This document shows, piece after piece, positions 50,418 through 52,089 of a stretch of 52,089 bases of DNA. A program made the translations under genes and the position numbers. The notes below the pieces were generated by a model. That model ran no database searches. It was not told the DNA's origin and saw only the letters and a list, made by a program, of their open reading frames with translations. The stretch is from JAVXAG01 sp036660615 (GTDB lineage Bacteria; Bacillota; Clostridia; Peptostreptococcales; Anaerovoracaceae), in NCBI GenBank assembly GCA_036660615.1, contig JAVXAG010000001.1, positions 1-52,089 on the forward strand, written 5' to 3'. Each line of letters starts with the position of its first letter. The stretch's first letter is position 1.

Positions 50418-51941
50418 ATGAAAGTACTATTTCACAAATTATTCAATCGTTTAACCATTACAGGATTATTAATTATTATTCAGCTTTTATGGATAGTAAA
50501 TATTTTCTTATTTTTGGCAGAACAAGCGGTATGGATCAATGTATTTTTTACGGTTCTCAGTGTATTAATTGTTATTTATATTATAAATAAAGATGAAAAC
50601 TCAGCGTACAAACTAGGGTGGATATTACTTATTTGCTTGATTCCTCTTTTAGGTGGTCTATTTTATATTTTCTTTGGAAATAAAAGACCTTCTAAAAAGC
50701 TTAGATTACGACTGGAAAAAACCGAAAATGAACACAAAGGACTGCTGTTGCAACAAGACGATGTTTTAGATGGAGTAAATCCTAGAATGGCAGCGACAAC
50801 AAAATACATAACAACACATGGAGCATATCCTTCATATAAAAATACTGGAGTAAAGTATTATCCTCTTGGGGAAAAGATGTTTAAAGATATGTTAGTTGAT
50901 CTAGAAAATGCAGATCACTACATCTTTATGGAGTATTTTATAATAGCTGAAAGCAAGATGTGGGACGCTATGTTTGATGTACTTAAAAGGAAAGCTTCAG
51001 AAGGTGTTGATGTACGAATTATGTATGACGATGTCGGTAGTATTTTTGTTTTGCCTAAGCAATTGATTTTGAATCTAAAAAAAGCGGGGATCAAATGCAT
51101 ACCATTTAATCCATTTGTACCGTTGGTTTCCCTTGTTATGAACAACAGAGATCATAGAAAAATTCTGGTTATAGATGGAAAAGTAGGGTATAGTGGTGGC
51201 ATAAATATAGCAGATGAATATATAAACCTTTATCCTAAATATGGACATTGGAAAGACACAGGTCTTAGACTAGAAGGAGAGGCTGTATGGAACTTTACAG
51301 TGATGTTTTTAAATATATGGAATGCATTTCTAAAAACCGATGTTGACTATGAGCAATTTAGACCACACACATGGCATAAAGAAGGATTTGGTAGTGATGG
51401 AGTAGTTCAGCCTTATTCCGATTCACCATTAGATGATGAGGCATTGGGAGAAAATATTTATATAGACATTCTTTCACAGGCAAAAAAATACGTTTACATT
51501 TTTACACCATATTTGATTATTGATAACGAATTGCAGACAGCATTAACCCTTGCTGCCAAGCGTGGAGTAGACGTTAGGATTGTTACGCCAGGAACACCGG
51601 ATAAGAAAATTGTTTATAAACTTACTCGTTCATATTATCCGCCTCTTATAAAAGCAGGCGTTAAAATTTATGAGTATACGCCAGGGTTTATTCATGCCAA
51701 AAGTTATGTTTGCGACGATGAAATCGCAGTTGTTGGAACAATTAATATGGACTACAGAAGTTTATATTTGCACTTTGAGTGCGGAACACTTTTATTAAAC
51801 TGTGCTGCAATCAAAGATATAAAGAAGGACTGTATTGAAACTTTCGATAAGAGTAATTTAATAAATGACAATGTCTTAAAGTCAAATTTCTTTACAAAGC
51901 TTTTTGATGCTTTGCTTCGTGTTTTGAGTCCATTACTCTAG
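50418..51941 (+). CDS. cls: Cardiolipin synthase
   Basis: It condenses two phosphatidylglycerol molecules to cardiolipin at the membrane. Two N-terminal helices (about residues 10-55) and the PLDNc segment (GWILLICLIPLLGGLFYIFFG) anchor it. Two phospholipase-D catalytic motifs are visible: NRDHRKILVIDGKVGYSGG and GFIHAKSYVCDDEIAVVGTINMD. Length 507 is typical of Firmicute Cls. AGAGAAAGAGAGAACTA precedes the ATG. No terminator is visible after it, and the last 148 bases of the window hold no further gene that I can see. Confidence 0.95.
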   Translation: MKVLFHKLFNRLTITGLLIIIQLLWIVNIFLFLAEQAVWINVFFTVLSVLIVIYIINKDENSAYKLGWILLICLIPLLGGLFYIFFGNKRPSKKLRLRLEKTENEHKGLLLQQDDVLDGVNPRMAATTKYITTHGAYPSYKNTGVKYYPLGEKMFKDMLVDLENADHYIFMEYFIIAESKMWDAMFDVLKRKASEGVDVRIMYDDVGSIFVLPKQLILNLKKAGIKCIPFNPFVPLVSLVMNNRDHRKILVIDGKVGYSGGINIADEYINLYPKYGHWKDTGLRLEGEAVWNFTVMFLNIWNAFLKTDVDYEQFRPHTWHKEGFGSDGVVQPYSDSPLDDEALGENIYIDILSQAKKYVYIFTPYLIIDNELQTALTLAAKRGVDVRIVTPGTPDKKIVYKLTRSYYPPLIKAGVKIYEYTPGFIHAKSYVCDDEIAVVGTINMDYRSLYLHFECGTLLLNCAAIKDIKKDCIETFDKSNLINDNVLKSNFFTKLFDALLRVLSPLL

Positions 51942-52089
51942 ACTGGTATAGTAAAGATATTTAGTATTTCAAAGTATATACAGAACAAAATGAATAAGAT
52001 AGTATCCCATTCATTCAAACATTGATAGCAAGAAAATATAAAAAAACAGCAACTAAATTTCTTGAAGTATTGACTAGGAGCCATTTATA

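Noticed and set aside
50291..50590. Open frame of 99 codons running through the leucine tRNA
   Set aside because: It starts inside the tRNA gene and overlaps the N-terminus of cardiolipin synthase in a different frame.
52029..52064. Inverted repeat CAAGAAAT / ATTTCTTG near the right edge
   Set aside because: The loop is about 20 AT-rich bases and no T-run follows, so it is not a convincing terminator for cls.
1..52089. Search for CRISPR arrays, insertion sequences, prophage genes and integrases
   Set aside because: I saw no regularly spaced repeats, transposase, integrase, terminase or attachment-site duplication anywhere in the window.

Overview
The window is a low-GC Gram-positive chromosome segment. 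The gene content points to a strictly anaerobic member of the Clostridia, possibly near the Peptostreptococcales / family XIII group, though the genus is inference. The main clues are a class-A RNase P RNA, a K+-dependent membrane pyrophosphatase, a giant 2-hydroxyacyl-CoA dehydratase activase, and the rpoN-gap-pgk-tpi-secG and dnaG-rpoD-trmK-nif3 clusters. Strong GGAGG-type ribosome binding sites and sigma-A promoters (TTGAAA-N17-TATAAT type) are common. Two cysteine-rich genes carry promoters of the late-sporulation mother-cell type, so the organism probably forms spores. Most of the window is housekeeping DNA. I see no prophage, transposon, CRISPR array or defence island.

Layout. 1-1.9 kb is an accessory patch: a broken copy of a small membrane-protein gene, a 15-bp direct repeat upstream of a promoter, three tiny two-helix membrane proteins and a lipoprotein. 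1.9-4.7 kb holds nth, a SEC-C protein and hom (minus strand), and trmL. 4.8-11.7 kb is rpoN followed by the lower-glycolysis genes gap, pgk and tpiA, then secG and the pyrophosphatase hppA. 11.9-14.2 kb (minus strand) has a crotonase, then thiT behind a TPP riboswitch with a ribosome-binding-site hairpin, and thiN. 14.3-16.3 kb carries a DUF975 membrane protein and a duplicated P-loop protein. 16.3-19.9 kb is the minus-strand operon pepF-nadK-rluD.

20-26.7 kb holds murI, an unknown acidic protein, a small cysteine-rich protein, a RarD-type permease, an in-frame fusion of a YkvI-type membrane protein to a metallo-beta-lactamase-fold hydrolase, a lipoprotein hydrolase, and a large cysteine-rich protein on the minus strand. 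26.7-34.7 kb is a replication/transcription cluster: M16 peptidase, dut, dgt, dnaG, rpoD, trmK, nif3 and rnpB. 34.7-41.2 kb has a MATE exporter, the activase and yebC. 41.3-45.1 kb has a structured RNA that folds like 6S RNA, then a formate/nitrite-type channel, an OPT peptide transporter and a P1 peptidase. 45.3-52 kb has polA, coaE, an orphan membrane-anchored solute-binding protein, tRNA-Leu(GAG) and cardiolipin synthase.

The points most worth a second look are: the matching AACA-N16-CATANNNTA promoters in front of the two cysteine-rich genes; the YkvI/MBL fusion; the internally duplicated P-loop protein whose second P-loop has decayed; the 6S-like RNA; the GAPDH whose cofactor-selecting aspartate is missing; and the small membrane-protein patch at the left edge with its broken duplicate and direct repeats.
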